From contig NC_050096.1 in NCBI RefSeq assembly GCF_902167145.1, positions 85,618,683 through 85,682,682 on the forward strand: DNA of 64,000 bases. The letters run 5' to 3'. The notes below the pieces were generated by a model. It was not told the DNA's origin. It searched no databases and saw only the letters and a list, made by a program, of their open reading frames with translations. Of this stretch, positions 12,673-26,149 are shown in pieces. How positions within the stretch are numbered: the first letter of the stretch is position 1; the number at the start of each line of letters is the position of its first letter. This stretch comes from Zea mays. Taxonomy: Eukaryota; Streptophyta; Magnoliopsida; Poales; Poaceae. The position numbers and the translations under genes are program-made.

Positions 12673-13560
12673 AGCAGGGGTACAAGGGTTTGTTACGCGG
12701 ACGTGATTGACGTACGATAGGTGCATCATGATGGAGTAACACACAAAAGTGATGTATTAAATGAGTAGAGACCATTCCATTGTCGTGCGTTGCAACGACA
12801 CACAATCATATTGATAATATTAGTTAGGAGTGGGTCAAGTCTTACCGGCAATGTAATAGCTGAGCGACACGCGAGTGTCCAGCAAACCAGTGTGGTGGAC
12901 CCATCCCACAACAAATACACATAATAAATAAATTTAATATTAAAGTGAACGTATTGTCTATATACCATATATTAAACTCATGATATGAATAAATATTTAA
13001 AGCATGATTTTTATGTGTCGTGCGTAGATATGTTCCTCTCCTTCGCTCCTTGTCTATCAGTGGGTCGTTACCTCATAGATTGACTAAGTCAAAACATCAA
13101 GCCCAACACGAGCGTGTCTTCTCCCCTGCTTCTCGCCTACCAGTGGGTTGTTACCCACATTTAGGTAGAGATGAAAAATTATACTTATTCGGATATTAAT
13201 TTTTTGGTTTTTAATTTGTTTATGAATAAATAGGATATATAATCTGCTATACACATTCATATTCTTGATTTTAGCACTGAGCTGGTAAAAATTCATAAAA
13301 GGTAAACCTCAAATTTATCATATATCTTCCTAAATGATATATATAAAAAATTGGATACAATTCGAAAACAAATATGTGTATTTTTCATTTTTTGTTGTTG
13401 TAGGGGGCAATTAATATATAAAACAATTTGTGCTAAATTTTATTCTTATTTATAATAATGTGCTTCATAACATAAGAAAAGTTTAGCGTCAAATTTCTTA
13501 TATATCTATTTTAAAATATTAAATTTGTCTTAACAGTTCGGATAGCCAATTTCGTCCCTT
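12673..13560. other. Unassigned AT-rich DNA
   Basis: About 0.9 kb between the Sirevirus LTR and a gypsy LTR remnant. No frame longer than 80 codons resembles a protein, and no LTR or TIR structure was recognised. A GGGTCGTTACC / GGGTTGTTACCC phrase occurs twice (about 13061 and 13143). Confidence 0.5.
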
Positions 13561-13870
13561 CAGATAGGGCATAAGAAACCACCAAACCCAACACAACAGG
13601 AATCCACGTGCAACACAACGCTCACATAATAGCACCCTCCTAGGTGAAGGTGGACAAGCGACCAAACGAGCTATAAAAAAGGTTGTGGTCCTTTTCAACT
13701 TATATCTTTCTCTGTCTTTTGGTTAAAATAAAATGTAATAAGCTAAAGACTAGAAGTAGAGACGTTCTGTCTGAATCAATATAAATCTTACGTTCACTGA
13801 GCACACCATCGAGATACAAAACACACACATACAAATTTATTCGTCGATGCTGATTCGAAACATCGACATA
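13560..13870 (+). repeat. Gypsy LTR 3' remnant
   Basis: A TATAAAAAA box near 13672 is followed about 200 bp on by ACAAATTTATTCGTCGATGC and TTCGAAACA, the 3' end of a gypsy LTR. The same tail occurs at 52011-52047, where it closes another LTR. No interior or partner LTR is seen, so this is a fragment or decayed solo LTR with uncertain left edge. Confidence 0.5.
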
Positions 13871-13966
13871 TCGGATATCCAACAGGATACCCGTATCCAC
13901 GGGTAAATTCTCCATCCACCCGGGTAAAAGGTAGTAAATCTATATTCTTGCCAACGACAATACTAT

Positions 13967-14107
13967 TAGACCTTGTTCGGTTAATCCCGTTACCCATGTA
14001 TTGGATGAGATTGGAAAAAATTAAGAAAAAGTTTGACTTGCTTAGGATGTAAACCCATCAAATCTCACTCAATCCACATATGTTGAGAGCTAACCGAACA
14101 AGCCCCT
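13967..14107. mobile_element. MITE-like palindromic element, copy 1
   Basis: A short unit with terminal inverted repeats CTTGTTCGGTTA and TAACCGAACAAG at its ends and AATCC/GGATT-rich internal arms. It has no coding capacity. The sequence is of a type common near grass genes. The superfamily (hAT or PIF) is not settled because the TSD is ambiguous. Confidence 0.6.
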
Positions 14108-14249
14108 TAGGGGCTTGTTCGGTTATTTTCAATCCATATGGATTGGAGGGGATTGATACGGATTGGAGGGGATTTTGACTTACTAGGGATTGAAACCCCC
14201 TCAATCCCCCTCAATCCATATGGATTGGGGTAGAACCGAACAAGCCCTA
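14108..14249. mobile_element. MITE-like palindromic element, copy 2
   Basis: Immediately abuts copy 1. Ends are GGGCTTGTTCGGTT and AACCGAACAAGCCC, with CAATCCATATGGATTG near both ends, so the whole unit can fold into one hairpin. Both ends are bordered by TAG, which may be a short TSD or part of the terminal repeat. Confidence 0.65.
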
Positions 14250-14679
14250 GATGGATCTTTCAATCTCCCGCGTCGAGTTATTGTCATGCGATTAGTATGA
14301 CATTTTTGTGGGGGGCAATTGGGTGGGTATCCGTACCGCAGAACTCCGGCAACGGGTTGTAGCCAGAATAGCATGCCGAAAAGAAGCAGATCAGCTAGGC
14401 TCGGGAAATTAATTTTGGCTTCACAACGCGAACCAAGAAAGGACCGGGATTAATTTCCATTCTTAATCTGGTACGATGATTTTGGTCCGGACAAAAACAA
14501 CGGGCCAGGTACGGTTTTGTCTAGAACTCAAGCACGTTTTTGCTCTGAGGTTGTAGGGGCTGTTTCCTATTATACGCTAATAATAAATTTCCTCCCGTAG
14601 TCTTCTAAAGTTTTGGAGCGGCCATGTAATTTCTTTCAAGGTTAATATATTATATATAAATATACTATAGTACTTGTAT

Positions 14680-14686
14680 TATATAA
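14680..14686 (+). promoter_or_regulatory. Probable TATA box of the defensin-like gene
   Basis: TATATAA followed by GG lies 118 bp upstream of the proposed ATG at 14804, a normal plant distance assuming a 5' leader of roughly 85-90 bases. Confidence 0.55.
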
Positions 14687-14803
14687 GGCTAGGCTATGCC
14701 ATCATTTAGATACCACTCGTTTCGCATCAGCCTTATCTGCTGACTATAGCTAGCCCTACCAAAACAACAACGACAACACCTGAACAGCAATAGTAGCAAG
14801 GCA

Positions 14804-15309
14804 ATGAAGCCTTTCATCTGCAGCAGCCATTTCGTCGTTCTCGTTCTGTCCATCGTCATTGCCGCCGGTATGCATGCGCATAGCATGCATCATGTATGCT
14901 AATATCTCATCCTCCCGGTCACTAAATAACTGTTATTCTCATTTACCACAAGATGAAATATATTAAACTTTGATCAAATATATAGAAAATAATATTCTCA
15001 TCTATAATACATAATTAGTATTGTTAGATAGGTTATTGATACTTTGTCTAATGTTCTTCCTTCGCCTACGCGTTGGTAGAGATGGCGTCCGTCGAGGCGG
15101 ATCATGACTGCTACCACCTGAGCGGAAAGTTCAAGGGGTGGTGCTTGTATCCGGACCACTGCGCAGACGTGTGCTTCACTGAGAGCGACAACAACCTTGG
15201 CGGCAAGTGTCGCGGCTTCCCGTCTCGTTGCTACTGCAAGACATACTGCGCGCAGGGGCCAAAGGCCGCTCCTAGGACTACTGTTGCTGCTAGCCCTGCT
15301 CTGGTGTAA
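14804..15309 (+). CDS. Plant defensin-like secreted peptide, two exons (14804..14867, 15080..15309)
   Basis: Exon 1 encodes a hydrophobic signal peptide (MKPFICSSHFVVLVLSIVIAA). A 212-bp GT-AG phase-1 intron sits inside the GAG codon, as is usual for plant defensins. Exon 2 gives the mature peptide with eight cysteines in the spacing of the gamma-thionin fold and a gamma-core GKCRGFPSRCYC near its end. Total length is 97 residues. Family members are secreted antimicrobial or signalling peptides, and the cysteines form four disulphides. Unusually, about 19 residues rich in Ala, Pro and Thr follow the last cysteine. This tail is not acidic like the vacuolar propeptides of class II defensins. 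Splicing is inferred from frame and consensus sites. The particular defensin gene was not recognised. Confidence 0.82.
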
Positions 15310-15399
15310 TGTTTGCCTGGTAGCTCGTAGTAATGTCTGTGGTTGTGAGAAAATCAATTCGTGACAATTAATTCGATCAGCATCATAGACATGTTCGGC

Positions 15400-16615
15400 T
15401 GTATTGTTCTACCGTGGCGTGGATTGTGAGACTATCTATCTCACCTTCTATCATATCTCTTATTTTAAACTATATCCTATAAATAGTACCGTCTACCGTG
15501 CAAAACATTATATTGCATGACTATCGGTTACCAAGGAATCGGGTGCCCGAAGTAGACCTAAAGCCTCTTAACGGTCCACTTGCCGACTAAGTCACTGCCG
15601 AGCAACCCTACGAGGTGGAGCGGCCGACCAGCTCTCTACCGAACAACGTTGTGAGGCGGAACGACCGACCGAGCCTCTACCGACCAACTCTGCGAGGCGG
15701 AGGCCCCCACCAACTCCCTGCCGAGCAACCCTGCGAGGCGGAGCGGCCGACCTTACATGTCAAGCAACCCAGCGAGGCGCAGTGGCCAACCAAGTCCGTG
15801 CCGAGCAGCTCAGCGAGGAGAGGCACCAATCCAGTACTATTGACTCGCGTCACCCACGACAAGACGTGCCGTCACAAAACCACGTCCGGACCACATGCGC
15901 GGCATACTGAAGGGGCACGAGAGGTCACTACCAACACGTCGATACGCCACAGCGTATGGTCTCAGGAGTCTCCCCGGTGCCTTGTGGGGCCGGTCAACCC
16001 CAGTCATAGGGGACCGAAGCACCGGAGTCTATATAGTGACCAGTATGCCAGGAAGTACATGGCGATACACCATATCGGATGTACGCTTATGCACGCTGGA
16101 GGATGATGCAAGGTCCATGACGAAAGGCGAGGTCGCGCCATGCATGACTGCACCATGAGATTGCCTCGTGGGACCCACCATGCGTCACTATGAGGACATC
16201 AACATACATCAGACTCACAACAGGGACCCGTATGCCAAACAAGTGGAGCGGTATGCCACACCGAGAGTATGGTGGCGCACGACACTACCAAATTCATCAG
16301 ATACACTACGTCAACCAGGGCAACAGATCACGCTCTTACCAGTAGGAAATAAATCTCCTCTGTAAAGTCCTATCCTTGAGCGATAAAAGGGTAGGGTCCC
16401 TTTCTTCCCACATAAGCACCAGCTGTAACACAGTGCTCAAACAATATTACAATCAACACTACACAGGACTAGGACGAAATCCTGAACAAGTATAACCCTC
16501 TGTCTCAAACCCTCTGCTCGAATCCTAGGCAATTCACCATTCGAATTGAGTTAGTGCTAGCTTTCCCACCAAACATAAATTCTATTGTCCCCCGGTTTTC
16601 GAAACCACGATAATG
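15400..16615. repeat. Possible LTR remnant containing a degenerate tandem repeat
   Basis: Non-coding. It carries a GC-rich repeat array (15597-15826), an AAAAGGGTAGGGTCCC promoter-like stretch near 16385 and a CAACACTACACAGGACTAGG region, which together read like the R/U5 part of a gypsy LTR. Neither edge nor a TSD could be fixed. The 163-codon frame at 15615 follows the repeat array and resembles no known protein. Confidence 0.35.
15597..15826. repeat. Degenerate GC-rich tandem repeat, period about 45-60 bp
   Basis: At least five imperfect copies of a unit containing CCGAGCAACCCTGCGAGGCG followed by GAGCGGCCGACC. Spacing and wording vary, so it is an old minisatellite-like array. Confidence 0.7.
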
Positions 16616-17480
16616 ACCATATGGAAGGTCTACTGAGCACTGCTTGAGAGTTGTCAAATACTATAGCATGCCTGCTAAACAACATGTGTGACAAACTCAC
16701 AAGAATCTAGATATGAGTGGAAGAAATTTGGGGGGGAAGGGTTTAGCATGTTCGCAGCAGATCGTGTAAATAGGGGATTTGCATTGTAGATGCCATTGTT
16801 TGCAGAATGAATAGGGAATGAGATAGAATAGCGGCTAAAGACAGCCTTAGGACAGTGGATAGGAAGGGAAATGGGGACCCAAGAGGGAGATTTGATAAAT
16901 GTTTCAATTACCTTTCATTAGGCTCTCTCTAGTAGATCGTGTATATAGCCATGTAAAGTACTGTTTTGTACTATAGATTGCACTGATAGAGTGAAGTTTG
17001 AAATAGGAAATGAGATATGGGATAGGATGGTATTGTAGAGAGCCTTAATTGCACTCGTTCTTGCAACTGGCTTGTATTCACCAGCCAACACCACACGACA
17101 ATGGGTCGAGCCCCTACGCTTATATTGGTCGTGAGTGGCTCCACCATTGACACGTCTGCAATCACAATCGTATTTTTTTTTTTGCTTTTTGGCCTTTCTA
17201 TGAAAGTTTTTCACAAATATGCTCTTTTTGGTTTGAATTCAGAAAATGGACCCTTACCTTGGCGCTATCAACATTGGCGCCGAGGTTACATGTCTCTACG
17301 TCAATATGAATCGTGCCAGAATCTGAATTTTGCGCGCCGATCTGGCACTTGCATGGTTGGGGTCGACGCCACGAGCATTGGCACCGACCACCTTTTCATT
17401 TGGCAGCTAGGTCGATCGGTCGTTGGTGCCGCGCCAGTTGCCGTTGACACATCGTACGTGGTGATTTGATCACGATCCTC
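16616..17480. other. Unassigned intergenic DNA
   Basis: No gene recognised. Two loosely similar segments (about 16750-16860 and 16920-17045) share AGTAGATCGTGTA-like and GGAATGAGATA-like wording and may be an old duplication. ORFs here (up to 122 codons) have no recognisable domain. Confidence 0.4.
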
Positions 17481-18796
17481 CATTAAAGATGCAACGGCTG
17501 ACATCATCCCTCCCCCAGCCGCACACCAGACAGCGATGCCCACACTCCCTGTGGCGGCACGGTTCGCCCGAGAATGGCAAATCGGTGCACCAAGGCCCCA
17601 GCTTACGCACCTATCGACGCTACAAGATGCCCGCGACATAGAGATGCTAGAGGATGGTTTCTTACCCGTGATGGTGATGGTGTCGTGACATGCTCTATCC
17701 TCGAAGTAGCGCGACCCACAGCGGCACTCTCGCTCCATCAAGCAATTTTGACAATGCAAGACCGCCCTGGGCTCGGGTGAGCCCCAAACCTAGGATGAAT
17801 CGATGATGAGGCGCAGATGGCTTGCGGCGGCCGTGACGTCGGCCACGATGGCGTCGTCAGGACTTTGCTCATCTCTATCGCCAACACAACGGCAGCTAGG
17901 AACTCTGCGGCAGTGGCTCGATTGGTTGTGTTCGGTAGATGGAGAAAGGGATGCGGAAGTTGATTATATGATTGGGGTAGTTAGGTTTGTATAGCCAACA
18001 GAGAGGGCAAAGTTTAGGCAGGCGAGGCAACGCGCTACAGGGGCACACATGTGGATATCAGCTATTCTGTTACGCCAGGCGTGAGGTAGGGAAGGAGATT
18101 GAATCGACAGGAGGGGCCCGCTGGTCTATGATTATTGAGGCGTGTGCGCGGTTAGAGAGGTTGGCGAGTGGGGCCTGCATGTAGGCGCATGTAAGCGATT
18201 GGCTGCCGAGGGATTGAATGGAATGGGCTACGTGATCGCGGAGGAGAAGTGGGACGGAATGATGAGGTGGCCCAGCAGGTGAGGGTTTTTCTATTTCTTT
18301 TCTGTGTTTTATTTTGTTTTCTATTTTCAAACCAAAGTTCAAATTCAGCCAAAGTTTGAATATCAAACTTCTAAATACACAAACAAACCCCAACATGAAT
18401 AAAAGTTTTTTTTATTTATTTATCAATTACTACTTATCTATTCAAACAAATGCTTTTAAATATTCATTTCATCCATACAAAAATACTTACTCTAAGAAAA
18501 TATCTCTAAAGCATAATAATTATTAAACGATATTTTAACGTAAACTTTTAGAGGACATTCATAAATACATTTTTCAATGGCTTAACTCATATAAGGATTT
18601 TCTCATTTGTTTCCTACCTTTTTAGTCCCAAATTTATTGTCTATTTATAAAAGTTCAATCCTAAGTTTGAACCACTTATTTTTTAACCATTTAACCATAG
18701 CTTTAAAAATAAAGGAAATTATTATTAACCACATTTTAATTCTTAAACTTTTAGAGAAACTTTTATAAATCCCATAATAGGATTTTGGGTGTTACA
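17480..18796 (-). repeat. Old Tekay-like gypsy LTR, minus strand (left extent uncertain)
   Basis: Read on the minus strand it begins at 18796 with TGTAACACCCAAAATCC, immediately downstream of a purine tract and GACGAGATTATTTTTAAGG. This is the same arrangement as the PPT and LTR start at 5060-5100. The LTR then runs through an AT-rich part into a GC-rich part below 18270, as in the young Tekay-like element. The distal end and TSD were not found. Confidence 0.65.
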
Positions 18797-19400
18797 AATT
18801 CTATCCCTTAAAAATAATCTCGTCGAGAAGGGATGCATAAGGTGTGTTTGTATTTTAGCTTCTAGTTTTCAATTTGTTCAAAACAGAAAGCTTTTTTTAA
18901 TCCTTAATACTAATTAGCGGTGATTAGGAAAGGATGGTTTTTTTTGTCTAGCTACCTGTTAGGCAAGATGAGAGGAGGTTAGACTAAGGTTAGGTTTTGG
19001 TAAGAAAGAATTAGGTAAGAAAAGTTTTTAACTGGATAATGGATCTTGACTCATTTGGAGATCTGGTTTGACTCCTATCTTCCTTAACGAGGTTGATCTC
19101 TTCCTTCTTGGTCACGATGTCTCCATCCGAATTATGGACATGTAGTTAAGATAACTGTGAGTAGGATAGGCTAAATTAGGTATGTCAAAATCTGGCTTGA
19201 TGTTAGGTTAGAATGGATGGCCGTCATGAACATGTTGGTTAGTTTGTTGTTCATGGCCGAGTTGGTATAGGGCACCAATTTAGGGTAAAGTGGATTAGGT
19301 GACAACAGGGTTTCTAGGAGTAGAGTACTTAACTAATCTATATTATTATATTTGTTTTGCCAGTATTAACTAACCTAAGTTATTCACCAATAATAATCCA
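18797..19400 (-). mobile_element. 3' interior remnant of a Tekay-like element
   Basis: Lies just upstream (minus sense) of the LTR start at 18796. It contains the PPT-like AAGGGATAGAATT and, further in, non-coding sequence organised like the interior of the element at 585-8476. It has no coding capacity, so it is probably a remnant of a related, older non-autonomous copy. Confidence 0.6.
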
Positions 19401-19928
19401 TCTTTTTTTCTCGATTTTAGCGTTTGATACAGTAAAAGGGGAACAATCTATGTGGATACTATGTTTGTGGACATACTAAAACCTTCGTATGTAACAAGTT
19501 AGTGACTAAAGATATCGAGGTACATCAACGATATCCACAGCACTAATACTGATTTTACGATAATAAAGTATGATGTCAGCTTTGAATTTAACATAACAAT
19601 ACTTTTATTAATACTTTTGGCAGCAGATCATAGTTGAATGGAGACGAAGGAAGAACCACACCCTTTTAGAAAAGATCAGAACAATTAAAAAAACGACTAA
19701 TATGGTTTATGTATAATGAGATCGTACGTGTATCCAAACTGTAATCTGTTGTAAAAGTTTCTAAAATTATTTATATTTGTTGAACGGTACTACCATCACA
19801 GCCACAGCACTGTTCCATTACACCTTCCAAGAACGCAGGTACAACAGGTCTAATAAATGTGGTGCACGGACGATCGCTCCTGCTTGTTTATCCAGGAGTG
19901 GAGAGCTTTGTTGCACACTATTATATAT

Positions 19929-22416
<2,488 letters not shown>

Positions 22417-22463
22417 GGTTTCGTTTCCATGCAGTTGCGATAATGCTAGGCACTTGGGTTCAG

Positions 22464-22471
22464 TATTTATA
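22464..22471 (-). promoter_or_regulatory. Probable TATA box of the carboxypeptidase gene
   Basis: TATAAATA on the minus strand, 48 bp upstream of the proposed start codon at 22416. It is the only strong TATA-like site nearby. The implied leader is short. Confidence 0.55.
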
Positions 22472-22599
22472 GTACGTACTGATGCTATGTGTAGGCAGCT
22501 CGAGCAAAGACATGCATCCTTTGCGCTGCACAGCTACATACATATCCTTGCGCTAAGAAGAATTCCTGATCATTCCCGGGCACAGAAGATCAGCTGAAC

Positions 22600-23430
22600 C
22601 TTTTTTTTTTTGTAGCAATGATATTTACAAAAATCATGATCACCGTTAGCGTAATACATTTGATTAAAAAATGATGTATACATCAAGGTTACATCAATCT
22701 GAACTTTTCAGCCAAGTCCAATATAATCGGATGCTTGTATATGTATCTGTCTGGGTAGGAAAAAAAAATGAGGATCCGCAGTAGCAAATAGTTTACCCGG
22801 TGTCACCGCGTTGAGAGTGACACGCACTCCAGCTGTTGTGCATGTATTATTATGATTTATGATAGAGGCGACAAGCAAGAACTTCCGTCAGTAATTATCA
22901 GCATTTCTATAGGAATGGAAAGATTATGGCTCCAGACTCCAATGGCCACAAATAGAAGGCAACTTAACTTTTGAACACCATATGGTTTTAGAACAAGCAA
23001 GAACTTCCGTCAGTAATTATCAGCATTTCTATAGAAATTAAACCACCCAAACAAGAACACGCAGGCTAGAACCAAGTTTATCAGAAAAGAATCGGGAAGG
23101 CATTATTCCTGGAGGGATCATCATCTGAAGAAGGCATCTTTTATGTAATACAAAAAATGGGTCCCCGAATACTAACAAGACAAGTCGACACGACACGGTA
23201 GGAGTAAGAGACGCAGCACAAGCATCCAACTCAGCTGATCGAATGGATCACAAGCGATACGTGGACAAGGAGTTGCCAATTTCCTATGCATGGCTCGATT
23301 TGTAGCTTGCTAGCTGATGCAAATGCCGAGCTTCTGCATCACAAGAATCGTTCAAAAGTTTCAGACGGAATCAAACTAGCTAGGAACCCACTGTTTTGAG
23401 TGCTGAAGCTACACATATATGTTGAAGTAT
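22600..23430. other. Intergenic DNA with a 42-bp direct repeat
   Basis: Upstream of the carboxypeptidase gene. No gene was recognised. A perfect 42-bp repeat beginning ACAAGCAAGAACTTCCGTCA occurs at 22871-22912 and 22993-23034. Separating sequence is unrelated. Confidence 0.7.
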
Positions 23431-24778
23431 TGCACACTTGCTATATATTTTTCATATACCTTTGATCATTGTGTTTTAATTTGAACTGTGCTTCAATTAT
23501 GCTTATATCAAGGTTTAAAGCATAGAAAATCATCCATGGACCTCACAAGTCTAAGTGTAGTGATGTCACACATTTAGGGTAGGATAGTCTACATTTTGAC
23601 CTTTTTTATACTAACAACGCTTTCAAGTTAATCATGTATGCAGTCTCAAGATGTTTGAAAGGGAGATGATGAATTTGGACAAAGAAGGGTGCTTCACTGC
23701 ATTTCGATATCAAAGGTTCTTTGTGTACATTCACTTTGTTCCCATTGCTTCTAGTTCTTCACTCTTGAATTTTGGTGAGGAAATGGGAAAGATCATGTGA
23801 ATTTCTCTGTTTTTGGTGCTTGATACCAAAGGGGGAGAAATTAGAGGCCAAAGCAAATGGACCAACCCACTACTTTGAATTTTTTAAAAAATTGTGTTTT
23901 GAACTTGTCTTTTGATATAAAACCCTCTTGATAGCAAAGAGGAGCTATGTTCGTCAAAACTACCTAAAGATGGAGTTTTATCAAAAGGATGGTGTTTTAA
24001 GTCAAAGCTGTTTTGATTTTCAAAACTCAAAGTTTATTTGATTTAAATGTGAGAAAATGTTGAAAATGCCTTGTATTGCAAAATAAAAAACAAGTGGTGG
24101 CTAAGTAGACCAAATATGCCAAACATTTGAAATACTTAGTGTTAGTCTTCAATTTGCATCTTCTGATCTCATACTGAATAGCAATCTTGTTTGAAGTTAG
24201 TCATGTTTTATTTTCTTTATTTGTGTTGGCATAAATCACTAAAAAGGGGGAGATTGAAAGGGAAATGAGCAAATAAGTCATTTCTATAAGCTTTGGTGAT
24301 TCAATATCCAACACAACACCTTTGACTGATTGGTTTGCTAAGTCAATGAGAACAGGTTCACTTTAGTGCAAGTTGAAGGTTTCAAGTCCAAATGAGCTGA
24401 AAATTGGCTAAGAAGTGCAACCTGATGAAAAAGGGTAAAACAGTGAGGTTTGAACCTTTGAATATGTTGTACACACCTATTGGAATATATTTGACACTTT
24501 TGTTTGCTCTCTAACTTTGACTTAGACAAACACACCTATTTGAATATCTTGAGAAAGTGCGTTTGGACTTAGTTTGAGCCAAAACAGGAATCCCGTTGAA
24601 AAGATAAGATGTGAGTTTCCATGACTTGGTTCAATTGTTTGTCTAAGTCGTAGGGAAGCTCTCAATAAAATCCAAGTCGAATTGAAGAAAACTTGGCTAA
24701 AAGGTACTTTAGCTCTGTTGTCTTGGCATCACCGGACCACTTCGGTGGTGCACCGGACCCCACCGTACGAACTGCTTA
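23430..24778 (+). mobile_element. Sirevirus-type copia 3' remnant: non-coding tract and partial LTR
   Basis: From about 23430 the sequence resembles the region after RNase H in the first Sirevirus (ACCTTTGATCAT and CAAAGGGGGAGAAA motifs). The tract AAAAAGGGGGAGAT at 24241-24254 abuts an LTR start TGAAAGGGAAATGAGC at 24255. The LTR contains CACCGGACCAC...GGTGCACCGGACC near 24730 and is cut at 24778 by a PIF/Harbinger insertion. No RT or integrase is left. Confidence 0.75.
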
Positions 24779-26111
24779 GGGTCCGTTTGGCACGGCTCCG
24801 ACTCCTGATTCTTTAGCTCTAGATCCTGATCCTCCTAAGGAGCTGATCCTCTTGATTCTCCTAGAGAATCAGAATCACTTTTTAAAATTGTTTGGCAAGT
24901 AAACTGATTCTTGTTTGCTGAGAATTGGTGGTCCGTGGTGATTGTCTGGTTTACCCTTTGCAGTCCAAATTTGTTACAAATCAATAACAAGAATGCATAT
25001 ACAAACAAATTTACGAAACAATAGCATATAACATTCCCATTATAGTATTGCATAAAATGGTCTAAAATGTTCAAACCATAAAATGCATAAAACAAGCACG
25101 GCGCTCTCCCCAAAATATGACATGAACCACATTTTCTAATCACCTTGACTCCCAAAGTGCCTTCGCTACATCATCACAGAACCTATTCATGTTCCTACTA
25201 CTTGACCGTGTGGTAGATGTGTCTGATGCATTTTGAGGGACATGTCGCCTATAACGGACTGGAATAGTAGGGATATAATCTAGGTCTTGATCACATCTCT
25301 GAAAATCCTCATCCAATGCACTATTATCACGTATGAAATTGTGAAGACACATTGTAGCAGCAACAATCATTTTTTGTCTATATGATAAGTTGGTATCTTA
25401 AGAAGAATTCTCAATTTCATCTTCCATACACTAAATGTGCGTTCAACAACATTTCGTACACTTGAGTGTAAATGAACAAACACCTCTTGTGCATGGTGCT
25501 AGTGCATGAGCCTTTTCTGCTTGCTTCCAGCGCAGCAGCAGTAACATAGCAATAGTGTAGCAAAAATTAAAAGAACTGCCTATCCAGACATAGCGACGAA
25601 TTGCACTTGGTAGGAAGCTAGCTTGGAGACTGGCGGAGGAAATTGTAGTACAGAGATGAAGACGCACCATCGGCGGGTGCTGAGGATGGCGCCGGCTGAC
25701 TCCCTGAGACTGATGGCAGGAGGGCGACATAGTGGCGGGAGGGCGGCACGGTGGCCGGATGGCGACAGATTTTCTAGAGAATGATAGAACCCGAGCCAAT
25801 TTTACCTATAGGCAAGGGGTCGTGAAACAGAGGTCGGGCACCGTGGGGGTATGAGAGGGGGTCGTGATGGTTTTGTTCAATGGCATTTGCGGGTAATTTT
25901 GGTCAATCTTTAAGGGGAGGTCCATATTTGGTTGGTTGAGGAGCTATTTTGAGAGAGGGTGGAGCAAGGTTTTTTATTCAACTTTTCTTCACAAAAAACG
26001 ACTCCTAATCTTCCTGCTCCACGCAAGAATTAGTCCAAAAAATATTCGTTTGGCACAACTCCTCCAGATCCTCACTTAGAATCAAGAGCTGGAGCCGTGC
26101 CAAACGGGGCC
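24779..26111 (-). mobile_element. PIF/Harbinger transposon, deletion derivative
   Basis: 1333 bp with inverted ends GGGTCCGTTTGGCACGGCTC (left) and the complement of GGCCCCGTTTGGCACGGCTC (right). It is flanked by the 3-bp duplication TTA (24776-24778 and 26112-26114), the PIF/Harbinger target. It retains only the C-terminal end of a transposase on the minus strand, so it would depend on a full-length relative for movement. It splits a Sirevirus LTR on the left. The right flank is gypsy-derived. Confidence 0.88.
25140..25475 (-). pseudogene. PIF/Harbinger transposase C-terminal fragment
   Basis: Minus strand. The frame near 25470-25390 reads VRNVVERTFSVWKMKLRIL, containing the third acidic residue (E) of the DDE nuclease. 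After a frame break near 25375 it continues MIVAATMCLHNFIRDNSALDE and ends RFCDDVAKALWESR with a stop at 25140. This is the ordinary C-terminus of HARBI1-type transposases. The first two catalytic aspartates are deleted. Confidence 0.85.
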
Positions 26112-26149
26112 TTAGTCTAGGATTTTTATTATAAAAATCACCACACCGT

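Noticed and set aside
15615..16106. 163-codon ORF
   Set aside because: Follows the degenerate GC-rich repeat array and LTR-like DNA, with no domain or signal.
17301..17759. 152-codon minus-strand ORF with several Cys and Arg
   Set aside because: No domain recognised and it runs into an apparent old LTR. Composition alone is not evidence.
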